NCBI GenBank assembly: GCA_025201375.1
Contig: JAIWZP010000089.1
Coordinates: 1 to 64,000, forward strand
Length of the DNA stretch: 64,000 bases
Source: Gongronella butleri
Lineage: Eukaryota > Mucoromycota > Mucoromycetes > Mucorales > Cunninghamellaceae
Direction: 5' to 3'
Below the pieces are notes generated by a model. That model made no database searches. It was not told the DNA's origin and saw only the letters and a list, made by a program, of their open reading frames with translations. Both the position numbers and the translations under genes were made by a program. Below are positions 34,838 to 46,599 of the stretch, one piece after another (the first letter of the stretch is position 1; each line of letters starts with the position of its first letter).

Positions 34838-37800
34838 ATGTCGCAGCAGCCAGTGCTCTTCCGTTCGGAAGAGATGTCACTTGTTCAGCTCTACGTCCCT
34901 GTCGAGGTTGCGCAGCGCTGCGTGGCCGAGATGGGCGAGCTGGGCAAGGTCCAGTTTCGTGATGTAAGCGTCGAGATGGCCACTTTTTCCATGCAACCCA
35001 ACACGTTATTTACGCGCGTCGTCGGCCCTCTTTTTCCATTTTTCTAGCTGAATCCCGAAGTGAATGCCTTTCAGCGCTCGTTTGTCTCGGAGATCCGCCG
35101 TTTTGACGAGATGGAACGCCAGTGCCGTGAGTGGAGGCACAAAAGAGACACGTTTCTGGGCGTTGTGAAACGATTAGGGGCGATAAACAAAAAGCGGGTC
35201 CACTGAATTTTTTTTGTCATTTTTGTAGGCTATTTCAAGGCGCAGACGGCCAAGGCCGATATCCCTGCGCGCACGTTGGCGACGTCCGCGACCTTGTCGC
35301 GCGCTCGCTCTGCGCAAGAGATTGACGAATTGGAGGAGAAGTTGCGACACCACGAGGAGCGCATTCTCGAGATGAACAATTCCTATGAAACGCTGCAGCG
35401 CCGCTATCTGCAGCTCACTGAACTGCGTCATGTCTTGCGTGACACAGATGTCTTTTTCCAACAGGTAAAATAGCGAGCCATTTGCGCGCCAATTCGCCCC
35501 CGAAAACACGGGCTCACGCTTTTTTTTTTCTTTTTTCTTTTCTTTTAGGCCGAGTCGCGCAATGCCGATGAGCCCGATGACTCTGCAGCACTTCTTGACA
35601 ATGACATTGAGCAGCAGGCGTACGCTGAGACGAACCAGGTGCATCTTGGCTACGTGACGGGCGTGATTGCGCGCAATCGCATCCAAACCTTTGAGCGCGT
35701 TCTTTGGCGCTCGCTCCGTGGCAATTTGTACATGAAGACCGCCGAGATTGACGAGGCCATTGTCGACCCCGATTCCGACGAGGTGATCGAGAAGAATGTC
35801 TTTGCCATTTTTGCCCACGGCCGCGAAATCATTGCCAAAATCAAAAAGATCTCGGAGAGTCTTGGCGCCACCCTTTACAGCATTGACGACTCCCCCGATA
35901 AACGCCGTGATGCTTTGTTGGACGTCACCTCGCGCATTGAGGACCTCAACAGTGTAAGAAACAAAAGAATTTGAAAAAGAATATGCCAAAAATGACACTT
36001 TTTTTTCCTTTTTCTGTATGATAGGTTCTTTCCAACACGAGCCAGACGCGTCGTTCTGAGCTCTTGGACATTGCCGAGAACCTGGCGGCGTGGACCACCA
36101 TTGTGCGCAAGGAAAAGGCTGTATACCACACGATGAATCTCTTCAACTATGATATCAACCGCAAGTGCCTGATTGCCGAGGGCTGGTGCGCGACCAATGA
36201 CATCCCCTTGATCCAGCACTCGCTGAAGGAGGCCACGGTACAGCCTAAAAAAAAAAAAAAAGACGCGTCGCGCGCTCACAAAAGGTTCTTTTTCTTTTTT
36301 TTTAAAAAAAAAAAAATAGGAATCCTCGGGCACAAACTTGCCGTCCATCTTGACCGTGTTGCGCACCAAGAAGAAACCGCCCACGTTCCACCGCACGAAC
36401 AAGTTCACAGAGGCATTCCAGACAATCATTGACGCGTATGGCATGGCGCGCTACCGTGAAGTGAATCCTGGCATTTTCACCATTATATCCTTCCCGTTCC
36501 TCTTTGCCATCATGTTTGGTGATATTGGCCACGGCTTTTTGATGTTCCTGTTTGCCTTGTACCTTGTCGTCAATGAGAAAAAGCTGGCGCTAAACAAGGA
36601 CGAGGTAAAGTGTCCTTTTTTTTTTTGTTTTGCATGCACCTCCTCAACTGGCAAGCATTGACCCTTTTTTTTTTCTCTCTGTAGATCTTCCAAATGTTCT
36701 TCACAGGCCGTTACATCATGCTGCTCATGGGTCTCTTTTCGATTTTCACCGGTTTCATTTACAATGACATCTTTTCGCTGTCGCTCAACATTTTCCCGTC
36801 CGGTTTTGACTGGCCGTCCAACTACACGTCCACCGAGGCCGTCACTGCCACGCCCAATGGCGAAGTTTACTTTTTGGGCCTGGACCCTGTAAGTGGTTGC
36901 GCGTCACGTCACGTCTCGCGACCACGGCTCATAGTCTTCTTTTTTTTTTGCCTAGGCTTGGCATGGCTCGGAGAACTTTTTGCTCTTCACCAACTCGTAC
37001 AAGATGAAGCAAGCCATCATCATTGGTGTGATTCACGTAAGACGATTCGCAGAGAAACGCGTCTGAGCGTGCACTCATATTTGGTTTTTAATTTTTTTTA
37101 CAGATGTCCTTTGCCATTGTGCTTAATGTGTACAACCACATCAATTACAAGAACAAGGCCTTTATCTGGCTCGAGACGTTGCCTCAATTCCTGTTCATGG
37201 AGTCCATCTTTGGCTACTTGATTCTTTGCATCATGTACAAGTGGAGCGTCAACTGGTGGGAGCTTGACAGCGACGGCAATCACTTGCACAACAAGCCGCC
37301 AAGCTTGCTCAACATGCTGATCTACATGTTCCTCTCCCCTGGCAAGGTCAATCCCGAGGACCAGCTGTATCCTGGCCAGGTGCGTTACAAAAAAAAAAAT
37401 GAAAAATGACATTTTGGGCGCATTTTCTGATCCATTCGCCATTTGCGCTTCATTTTTTTTAGGGTACCGTCCAATTGATCTTGGTGCTGATTGCCGTGGT
37501 GTGCATTCCCTGGATGTGGTTTGCCAAGCCTTACTACTTGAAGCGCAAAAACAGCCAACACCAGTATGCGCGCATTGAAACCCAGGACGAGGAGGAGCCC
37601 ATGGGCAGCTCGTCGGCCGAGGTTGTCGACGACGACGATGAAGAAGAGGAAGAGGTACTTTTTCTCATTTGAACACAACACGGGGACCCATTGCTCACAA
37701 CTTTTTTATGCGTTTTTAGTTTGATTTTAGTGAAATCATGATTCACCAGACGATCCACACGATTGAATTCTGCCTGAACTGCATCTCGAACACGGCGTCG

Positions 37801-38100
37801 TACCTGCGTCTGTGGGCGCTGTCGCTTGCGCACGCGCAATTGTCCAGTGTGCTCTGGGACATGACAATGAAGAAGATTTTCAACATGAGCGGCGTTGTGC
37901 AGGTGATTGCGCTCGTCGTCGGCTTCAGCATGTGGTTCTCGCTCACGGGCTTCATCCTTATCGGCATGGAAGGCCTGTCGGCCTTTTTGCACACGCTGCG
38001 TCTCCATTGGGTCGAATTCAACAGCAAATTCTACCTCGGTGATGGTGTGCCCTTTGAACCCTTCTCTTTCCGAACCGTCCTAGAGGAAGCTGACAACTAA
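34838..38100 (+). CDS. VPH1: V-type proton ATPase subunit a (VPH1/STV1 type)
   Basis: Membrane subunit that forms the proton half-channels of the vacuolar or Golgi V-ATPase. The start at 34838 gives [20 protein letters not shown]. The N-terminal cytosolic domain includes [35 protein letters not shown], the coiled [20 protein letters not shown] and [20 protein letters not shown]. The membrane domain includes [24 protein letters not shown] and [37 protein letters not shown] contains the Arg essential for proton transport (Arg735 of yeast Vph1). About 12 exons and roughly 840 residues, normal length. The 3' splice site at 36319 is preceded by A13 rather than pyrimidines. I cannot say whether it is the vacuolar or the Golgi isoform; a second gene may exist elsewhere. 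Confidence 0.97.
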
Positions 38101-38432
38101 GACTTTTTTTTATGTATTTGATTGATTGGAACAAAAAAAATTAAAAAAAATGGGCCCTGAATTTTTTGATTTTTCCCCACATTTTTTTTAAAAGCAAGGC
38201 ATTGTCAGCACATGAAAGTCGATCGAGTCGGGCTTTTGTTTTGCCAATTGGGCATGTCAGCAGAAATCATCGTGCATGATGGGGCGGGCGATACAAAAAA
38301 AAAAAGCCGGCTTTCATCGTAGCCTTCTTCTTTTCCCCCTCTTTTTTTTCTTCTTTTTTCTTCTTTTTTCTTCTTTTTTCTTCTTTTCTTCTTTGTTCTT
38401 TGTTCTTTGTTCTTTTTACCCTTTTTGTTTTC
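38101..38432. other. Short tandem-gene spacer with TTC/T microsatellite
   Basis: Bases 38335-38410 are a degenerate TTCTTTTTT / TTTGTTC repeat forming the pyrimidine leader of the hydrolase gene. No other feature. Confidence 0.6.
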
Positions 38433-39771
38433 ATGTTGACCCCCACTGCCACGTTTACTATTCCTGTGCACCCTTCCACGGTCGGGTGGGACGTGCAAAA
38501 GCTGGTGGTTGAGAAACACTGCTTCCACGCGCCACAAGCAGCAACGTCCAAGCTGGCACTTGTTGTTTCGCACTCGAACGGGTTTAACCGCCAGACGCTG
38601 CACCCTATGATCAGGCGTATCGTCGAGGGTATCCACCAGCAGACCGCGTATCAGCGCACCGACCTTTGTGTCTTTGCCTGGGACGCGCGAAACCACGGTG
38701 ACTCGGCTTTGCTCAACCGTGGCACTTTTAGTGACCATTGTAAGAGACCGCCAGTGGTGCGCGCGCCAATGGGGGGGGGGGTTTTCCTGGTCGCTCACTA
38801 CTGCATTTTTTATTTTTATTTTAGACACTTGGTTTGACAATGCGCTCGACACCAAGCAAATTGTCGATCATTTCGAATTGGATGAATACGACGGCATCAT
38901 CGGTGTCGGCCACAGTTTTGGCGCGACGTCCATGTATGTGCAATTCATTTTTTTGACACGCTTCAGCTCATGATGGTCTTTTTTTTTAGGGTTTTGGTGG
39001 AGCACATGTATCCAGGCACGTTTACGGGCCTTTGCTGCATTGAGCCTGTTTTGGCACCGATGATCATGCCCACGGAGGCGCGTGCGCAGCTGCCAGTGCT
39101 TGCATCGCTGAAGCGACGCGACACGTGGCCCAATCGCGACGCGTGCTTCAAGTCACTCAATGGCCGTGGCTTTTGGAAGACGTTTGACCCTGAGGTTCTG
39201 CAGCTGTATGTGGACACGGCGCTCTATGACACGCCCGAGGGCACTGTCATGCTAAAGACCCCCAAGGAGCAAGAATACGTAAGCAATTGGCACGCATGAG
39301 ACGCGTCAAACACACGAATTGGGCTCATTTTCCGTTATTTTTGTTGCCGACAGCATGTCTTTGCCGCTGGATACTACCCCAACAACATTGGCTATCATGC
39401 TGTGCGTGGCGTGACCGTCCCAATTCACTTTGTCTATGCCGAAGACTCGACTTAGTAAGGCACAATGGCCGAAATCGGCCAATTTTTGTCCGCTTTTGAA
39501 AGGCTCACGTTTTATTTTTATTTTTCGCATCAGTGTCGCCTTTGATCCCATGGAATTGCCTGCCATGAACCCGAAATTGGTGACTTGCGACGTGGTGCCT
39601 GGCAGCCACATGGTGCCCAATGAAAAACCAGCCGATATGGGTAAGTTTGCGCGTCGCCATGGGCTGAACATGGCTGACGCGCCCAATTTTTTTTTTGTTT
39701 TCCTAGTGCCTCACGTGCTCAAGGTCATGGACCGCGCGCTCCAACACCTTCGCCCCACGGCTAGACTGTAG
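38433..39771 (+). CDS. Alpha/beta hydrolase, probably peroxisomal (LPX1-like)
   Basis: Serine hydrolase of unknown substrate. Six exons, about 330 residues. The start at 38433 gives MLTPTATFTIPVHPSTVGWD. Fold landmarks are LALVVSHSNGFNRQTLHPMI (oxyanion region), VFAWDARNHGDSALLN, and the nucleophile elbow IGVGHSFGATSM. A plausible acid follows IHFVYAEDS, and the likely catalytic His is in GSHMVPNEKP near the end. The last three residues are ARL, which fits the PTS1 peroxisomal import signal, as in the yeast peroxisomal lipase Lpx1. The similarity to LPX1-type proteins is from motif style and the C-terminus, so the substrate (lipid esters) is only a guess. An in-frame extension upstream exists but has no ATG and is T-rich. 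Confidence 0.85.
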
Positions 39772-39966
39772 ACTATGTTGTTTAAACTTGTATTTTTAAA
39801 AAAAAATAAACCTCTTGTAAAAAAAAAAACTTGTCCCTGCTTCTTTTGAAACGCGTCGCACACACGGCGCTGCGAGCGGGGTTTTTTGAGTGTGGACCAA
39901 AAAAAAAAAAAAAAAAAAAATCGCAGCTTCTTCCCCTCTTTTTTTTCGGCCTTTTTCACTTTTACT

Positions 39967-42283
39967 ATGGAACCTCACGTCGAGCCGCACCCTCAGCTGC
40001 CTGTGGGCAACCGCCTGTTTTTCTGCGTCGAGTATCCTGGCATTGTCAAGAATGTTGACCGGGCCATCGACACACTGGGCGGCTACAAGGCCATTATTCA
40101 GGTAAAAAGCACGCTTTTTTGTAATGTTGCTGATCGACCACTTTTTTTTTTCTTTTGCTGCGCTCGACTAGGCGTACCAAGGCAAGGATCACCACCGCAT
40201 GGAAATGAAATATCGTCCCAATGACCCGTTTTGCCATACGATCAATGGCAATGTGCTTCCGTCTTCGCGACTTTTGCTCAAAGTCACACGCCGCCGCCGC
40301 AAAGACCAGCCAGAGGAAGACGCGCAAATCACTACCGAAATTCTCGGCATTGTACCTTATACCTGTCGCTTCCGCTGTATGTGCAATTGTCATTTTTTGT
40401 TGCTTTTGGACTCACAATTGACTTTTTTTTCTGTAGCCATGGCGGATTTTCAATATGTGGTGCCGGCCACTGACCCGATCAAGCAGCTGACGCACGATTT
40501 GCGCGACGTCAATGGTAAAGGAAGGAGGAGGGAAAAGCGCGACACGCGTCTCATGTGCGCTAAAATACGCGTTTTTTTATAAAAAGTCGAGGGCATCAAA
40601 CAGTTTCAAGAGCGAATTAGCACCGAATTGCCTGAAAATCAACAAAACCTGCCGCCACCTGCATTTGTCATGATGGAGACGCCTTCCACCTACGAGTATG
40701 CAGTGCCGTGACAGCCAATAGGGTCAAAACTCATTTTTTTGTTCTTTTTTTTCTATAGCTACAAGCAAAACGCGCCCATTGTGCGCGTGCGCGTACTTCA
40801 GCCCGATGGCAGCGTGAGTCACATCCATTTTCGTTTTTTTTAGGAATTGGAGTCTCCTGACGCCATGTTTTGTTGTTTTTTATTGCAATAGTACAAGATG
40901 AAATTGGTGAACAAGAACCAAGTCAAGGCGTCATTGCTGACATCCATTGTCTTTGAAGCGACCAACGTGCCTGAGGCGTCGCTCAAGCATCTGCCTACGC
41001 CACAGGGCGCGGTGATCGAGGTCAATGCGCGCCTACGCGAGGTAAGGATGCCAAATCATGGTATTTTCGCGAAAAACACGCTCATTGCGTTTTCTCTAGG
41101 CATTTGAGGACCGCCCCATCTGGTCCAAGGCTGCGCTCCGTGGCTACTTGGGTCCAAAAGATAGCAAATTGCTGGATGAGTAATACCCGCCGCTACTAAT
41201 CGCGTCAAAATGACTGACTAGTACGCGTTTACGCGCTTTTTTCCTATTTTTAGATGTCTGCCGTACTTTGCATACTGCTTCCAGAATGGTCCATGGCGCG
41301 AGTGTTGGGTTCGCTATGGTCTGGATCCTCGAAAGAGCAAGGAATACGGCATGTAAGCCCAAAATTGAGACAATTCGCGCTTTTTGGAGACATGGTGGGC
41401 TGACGGACGTGTTCTTTAATAGATACCAGCAGATGGACTTTCGCTCGAATCTCAAGACCAACAACACGTATGTGCGCGCACGTCGCGTGAAACGACAATA
41501 TGGCCAGATTGGGGACGCGCCGCCCAATGAATCGACCAAGACGGAAAAGTAAGCCAATATTTTCTTTGTTTGAGATCTCGCTGGGCACAATGGCTTACTC
41601 TGTTCCTTAAAAAAAAACCAGGTCACGCAATTGTCCAGAAGCCATCGCCTACGTCTTTGATGGCGTACGCATGCCCTCGGGCTCCGCATGGTTCCAGATG
41701 TGTGACATCACCGATCCGGATCTTTTGCCCGCGATTCGCAATCAAGCGTATCTGCATGATGGCCCACCCACGGTACGGAATTGTAAAACGAGCGTGACGG
41801 CGTTGCGCTTGCGCTCATTCTCTTTTTTTTTCCTTATTTTTGGTGTAGAAACGATGTGGTTTCTATTATCCGTCGGCGTTTGAAGCGGTGCGCAACTGTT
41901 TGCGTACGAAATTCCAGCAATTGGCGGAGCAGGGCTATGCAGACCGCATCTACAACCTTGCAAATGCCGAATTGGACGCGCGAGTCCGTGCCGATATGGC
42001 TGCCATGGAACAGAAAAAGGAGCGAGACGGCAAACGCGACGCGGCCGACGTTGCAGCCGCAGCCGCGTCCATTGCCGGCACCGCGGAGGCCTCCGGCTCG
42101 GCTGCCGCTGCAGCATCCTCCTCCTTCCCATCGACAGCTGAACTTCAGCAAGCCATGCAAACACCCCTCGATATTCAAGCCATGCAAGACTACAGCGACA
42201 TTGACATGGAAGGAAGCGACTTTGATGAGCTCGAGTACACCAGTGATGAAGCAGACTCAGGCGACGAGGCACGCGAATTGTGA
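39967..42283 (+). CDS. TFC1: Transcription factor IIIC subunit tau95/Sfc1 (GTF3C5)
   Basis: Part of the TFIIIC complex that binds the A box of tRNA genes and recruits RNA polymerase III. The start at 39967 gives MEPHVEPHPQLPVGNRLFFCVEYPGIVKN, then a conserved ALDTLGG-like DRAIDTLGGYKAI and EMKYRPNDPFCHTINGN. Mid-protein motifs are VPATDPIKQLTHDLRDV, the dimerisation-region end. The C-terminal DNA-binding half contains FEDRPIWSKAALRGYL, LPYFAYCFQNGPWRECWVRYGLDPRK and YQQMDFRSN. An Ala-rich stretch and an acidic tail (YSDIDMEGSDFDEL, EADSGDEAREL) close it, as in yeast Tfc1. About 11 exons and roughly 530 residues by adding exons. Assignment rests on several family blocks in the right order. Confidence 0.92.
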
Positions 42284-42475
42284 AAACCCATGTTCCCCAT
42301 CTTTTTTTTTTCTTTTTTCAACGACACATCCGCCTCCAAATAATAAATCGATACCTTCTTTTTTTTCTTGTGCTCAATGCATTGTGTGACCATGAGAGGC
42401 GCGCGCAGCACCAAAAAAGGGGCGAGCAAAACAGGGGCCAAGCAGACTTTATTATTTTTTATTTATTTTTTTTTT

Positions 42476-42958
42476 TCATGCAATGAGTGTGATAAAGAGC
42501 AAAATGAGTGAGAGCAGGCAGCTGCGCCATGCATGATTGGAACGTCGTGGAGCATTGCTACTTGCAGCGGGAGGAAATGGGCTGCCTGCCTGGTTTGAAG
42601 GTGTAAACCAGGTGGTGTGGTCGGAAAGCAAGAGTGTAGTGGCTGGGGTCACGGTCAAACTGACGTCGCTCATGATCGCGGGCACGCACGATGGCACTGT
42701 CGTGGTCATTGGGCTTACGATGCCCTGGCAATTGGGCTGTGCGTACGATTGGACGAGCACGGGCCACGACGTTGACGATTTATTCACATGCGCCAAGAAC
42801 GACACGCCGGCATAGCTCGTGCACAAGCCAGGCGTGAGCTCAATGGCATTGATAGACGTATAGCACACAGCATTCTCTGCCCTGGTGCACGTCATCACTG
42901 GCGAGAGCGAAAATGTGCCATTGCCGCTGCGCATGCACGATTGGTAGCTATCGACCAT
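42476..42958 (-). CDS. Small Cys-containing protein with hydrophobic C-terminus, paralogue of the next gene
   Basis: Function unknown; 160 residues in one exon. It opens MVDSYQSCMRSGNG and has about nine Cys before the tail, among them VMTCTRAENAVCYTS, GLCTSYAGVSF, NCQGI and PSCVPAIM. A Ser/Thr/Pro-rich stretch then leads to a hydrophobic C-terminus (SCLLSLILLFITLIA). Position-by-position resemblance to the gene at 43805-44368 (NSFQSC / DSYQSC, VCYTS / YCYTS, YAGVSF / YSGYSF) shows they are tandem duplicates. The C-terminus suggests a GPI signal or tail anchor, yet neither protein has an obvious N-terminal signal peptide. An AG just before the ATG (gatag/GATGG) could be an acceptor for an upstream exon carrying a signal, which I could not locate. 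Confidence 0.65.
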   Translation of the reverse strand: MVDSYQSCMRSGNGTFSLSPVMTCTRAENAVCYTSINAIELTPGLCTSYAGVSFLAHVNKSSTSWPVLVQSYAQPNCQGIVSPMTTTVPSCVPAIMSDVSLTVTPATTLLLSDHTTWFTPSNQAGSPFPPAASSNAPRRSNHAWRSCLLSLILLFITLIA

Positions 42959-43804
42959 CCTATCTTGGCCATGCGCAAAAAAAAAGAAGAAAAAAAAAAG
43001 ATAATAGTAAAAAGAAAAAGACGGGGCCCCCGGTACCCTCTATCTCTTGTTTTGACCCATTGAGGGTCGACGTGAGAGCGTCGTGTGCGCCAATTGTCAC
43101 ACCAATGGTACCAATTGCTTGGACAGCCCTAAATAAAGGGGGAAGGGTTCACACACACGTGCCACAGGCTAAATTTCTCGAGTGAGTCTTCCCTGTCACT
43201 TTTTGTCCCATTTTGACGCTTTTCCTATCATCATCCCTTTATTTCATGGACAATGAGTCAATGAAGAATAAAAAGGCACCTTCATCATGACAATGCCTGC
43301 ATAGAACCCTCTGCACGGCATTTGAAAAACGTTACCCAATAACGCGACCTCGTCCATTCGAGGCAAAAAGTGGTACAAAAGGCGCGTCCAAGGTAAAAGA
43401 AAATGCGCGCATTGACCGCCCCTGGATCATCCTATCGAGGTCATTCATGACGGGAAAAACAGGCAACGATGCTTCATTGCCCGTTGAAACGAGCTGACTT
43501 TTTCAATCGCGGCTGTGTAGATCCGTGCAAGCCGAGTCAATTAGGAAATGGAGATGCATCGCGCCCTGTGTCACCTCATTGTATATTCTGCATCATGGAA
43601 CATTCGACTGCCAGCCCTTTTATGTAATGATAAACGCAATTTTGCGCAAAAATAAACCCATTTTACAGCACCACCATGCTTTTTTTTTTTTGGCGCCGGG
43701 GCGCCAGGCCAATGCCTTTTGTGCATTGATGATTGAGTTTGCCGTTTGTTTCCATTACCACCTGGGAAAATCGACGAAAAAAAGATTTTATTGAAAAGGA
43801 CACG
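42959..43804. other. Spacer between tandem paralogues
   Basis: It holds the promoter of the 42476-42958 gene. A purine-rich stretch at 42975-43025 would be a pyrimidine tract on the minus strand, consistent with a leader or an intron end. No additional gene. Confidence 0.45.
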
Positions 43805-44368
43805 CTAGGCACGGATCTTAAAGACAAAGAGGAGACAAAAGAACAAGGGGCAAAGATTGGTGATGCCAAAGGGATCGACGCGATGGCCGAGGCTAGCGGT
43901 GCTGCCGGAGGAGCCGCCAGTGGGCGACGAGCCAGTGCCTGATCCGCCCAAATGGGTGGGCAAGGCGCTGCCCGACGGATTTTTGTTCGAGTACGACACG
44001 GTCTCATTGGAGACGATGATGGTGCCATTCTTGGTCTGCGCGTACATGAGTGAGCCGCCAAAGAGCGACGTGCACATCTCAATGGTGTCCGTTGTGGGCG
44101 CGGTCAAATGTGTGAATTGATCCTGGCAATTCACATCCTTGTACTGCATCAGGTTTGTCTGATTGAAATTGTCCGTCACAAACTTGAACGAGTAGCCAGA
44201 ATACAATATGCACTCGTTTTGCTTGGATTGATCCAGAACCATGGGATTCTTGCTGGTGTAGCAATAATCGGCCACGGATGAAGCAGCACATACCTTGACA
44301 GGTCCAATTTGAGTCTGACCTGGATAACTTTGAGCCATGCACGACTGGAAGCTGTTGATGGACGCCAT
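43805..44368 (-). CDS. Small Cys-containing protein with hydrophobic C-terminus, paralogue of 42476-42958
   Basis: Function unknown; 187 residues in one exon from the ATG at 44368. The N-terminal part has SFQSCMAQSY, VKVCAASSVADYCYTSKN, NECILYSGYSFKFV and VNCQDQF, and CTSLFGG. The Cys pattern aligns with its neighbour. Several Asn sequons (NQT, NGT, NET) suggest exposure to the secretory lumen. A Gly/Ser-rich linker (GGSGTGSSPTGGSSGS) precedes a hydrophobic end (LCPLFFCLLFVFK), the layout of a GPI-anchored or tail-anchored surface protein. A TATA-like TATAAAA lies on the minus strand near 44430, about 65 bases before the ATG, which supports this start even though no signal peptide is seen. 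Confidence 0.7.
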   Translation of the reverse strand: MASINSFQSCMAQSYPGQTQIGPVKVCAASSVADYCYTSKNPMVLDQSKQNECILYSGYSFKFVTDNFNQTNLMQYKDVNCQDQFTHLTAPTTDTIEMCTSLFGGSLMYAQTKNGTIIVSNETVSYSNKNPSGSALPTHLGGSGTGSSPTGGSSGSTASLGHRVDPFGITNLCPLFFCLLFVFKIRA

Positions 44369-46599
44369 TGATGATGAATCAAGAGAGATGGAATTAATGA
44401 ATAAAAGATGAGGCGTCCAACCTGTCGTTTTTTATACAAAATAGGTGTATTTTTTTTCATCAATAAAGTGACACACGGTGTGCAACGCACGCCACGCGTG
44501 CCCCGCAATTCCGAGCGAGTCAGAACAACGACGCCACAAAAAATGATAACATTGTGCAATGGCACTGGGCAAACACGTTTTTTCGAGCCTTCCGTGAAGC
44601 CAGCGCAGCCATATTGTGTGACCACGGCGCTACGCTAGACCGAACACTTGCCGGGGAAACCATGGAAAAGGCGCGCAAAAGGGGGGGAAAAAAGACGCGT
44701 CGATCACGTGTGCTCTCCCTAGTTTCGCGAACAATGCAAAACAGGGCGCCAATGGTAAGAAATGACGCCACCGCGAGGCAAATGTCCTTGAAAAGCACCC
44801 ATTGCAACTGTCGGACGCATGGCAAGCCTTTAAAATCGTGATCCAAGGGCGTGCGTGGCCACAAAGGCCGTGCTACAAAAAAAAACGCTGCTGCTGCCAA
44901 TTGGCCCTCGTGGGCCCTCAATGGCTCTCTCACCGCGCAATTGGCACCTCAAAAAAAGGCGGTGTCACGCGACTGTAAGGAGCAAAAAAAAAAAGTGATC
45001 CACTGACTCTGGCATCACATGACACGCGCCCAATTTGAAGAAGAATGAAATAAGGCTTCCTTTTTATTTTGTTGTGAAAAGGAGAGAGAGAGAGAGGAAA
45101 AAGGTTGGGGTATTTTGTGTACGTGACGACATGAGAGGGGGGCATTGAGGAGATATTGTGACCGGACGTGTTTGGCTTGCCGAGAAGGCTAGTCCAAAAA
45201 TTGGCCCTTTAGGATGGCCTCACGCATGGGGCTGTGAGAGCGTTTGCTGGCATTTGCAGCGGCTTCACTGGACCTACGCCTGGGCACCTGTAATTGTCGT
45301 TGGCCTTGCGGAAATAAAGTTGGTTTGGATGTCAATGGCTTCGCTTATCTAATCACAAGGGAAAAAGAAGAGGGGGCTTACGATGTTCCTCGTATTGTCG
45401 CAGCATCAGTGACGTGGGCTGGTTGTGTAACAGGTGCTGCTCTTTCTTTTGGTGTTGCTGTGTGTGAAATGGACGAAAAAAAAAAAAAAAGATGAGGGGG
45501 CGCGCCCTTGCGTTCCAAGCTTTTCCCACTTTTCTCAACATTTTACCAATGTAATGTGTTGCATCAGGCTGCCAATGCGCTGTGTGTGATCTGAAAGCGT
45601 GGAGCTGTGGCTGTCTTGAGAATCCATGGAGGAATGATGAAACATGCTTGTTTTGAGTGTGCAATGCTAGACAATGGATTTGTTCCCAGTGAAAGAACGA
45701 TCAAGGGGGGTAGAAATGAGAGAATGAGAAATGGAAAGAAAGTGGAAAAAGTGGAATTGGAGCAAAAGGGAAAAATTATAATTTGCTTGGTGGGCCAAGA
45801 AACACATCACTGCGGTGGGAAAAAAAAATAGAGACGCACAAAAACGGCAATTGGGGCAAACTGGAATGGGGAACGAGCCCAAACAAAAGAAGCGCCTCTC
45901 AAAAAATTGTGCAACAGACGTCATTGATAGTGTCTGGCGCATCGCCGCATTGGTCAACCCAATTTTACCCCGCTTCGTTGCATGAACCCAAAATATGCCG
46001 CAGTCGTCCCTTTTTTTTTTTTTTTCTTCATTACGCGCCGAAGCGATCAATGGAAAGCACAAGCGGTGCATTGGGCGCGGCTGTCTGTGTGAGGTGTCAC
46101 GGTCAAAACACGCCAATGGGACGGCGTGCCGCCTCGGTGACCACAAAACACGACCACCGTGACACCTGGCAGGTGACCTGCCCAGCACGCGATTTGGTGT
46201 TGCCAAGGCCATCAAATGGGCCCAAATGACGGACAAGGCAAAAATATGGCAGTGAGGTTGCAGTGGCAAGGAAGCTACACATCTCACTGAATATGAAGCG
46301 ACGCGTTGGAAACACAATAATTGAGCTTTTTTCATGTCTGTTTCATCCTGGCACATACTAGATCGCCGTCGGCTGCAAATTTTGCATGTTTTCAGGCCTT
46401 TTTTGAGAAGAAAAAAAAAAGAGCTTGCAAGTGCAAGATCCGATTTCGATCTTTTTGCACTTTGCGTGCCTGTCCGAGTAGACAAAATCCTCTCCACTGC
46501 AACGCTACTGCACGTGTGATTATCGAATTGGGCTTTGACCGGGCTGCTGTCATCTGCCATGTCCTTAAATGAGGCTCTTTATGGGAAAAATCGACTTTT
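44369..46599. other. Gene-free region with purine/pyrimidine tracts
   Basis: No conserved gene found on either strand. A long open frame on the minus strand (46560-45667) is judged accidental. An 11-bp perfect inverted repeat with a 54-base loop lies at 46092-46102 / 46157-46167. GA-rich stretches occur at 45070-45110 and 45715-45770. Confidence 0.45.

Noticed and set aside
38400..38432. Longer N-terminus for the alpha/beta hydrolase
   Set aside because: The extension has no ATG and is coded by a TTC/TTTG microsatellite; the ATG at 38433 fits the family start better.
45667..46560. 297-codon open frame on the minus strand
   Set aside because: No family resemblance, it runs through homopolymers coding Phe and Lys blocks, it has no leader or intron pattern like the real genes, and it lies in a gene-free block.
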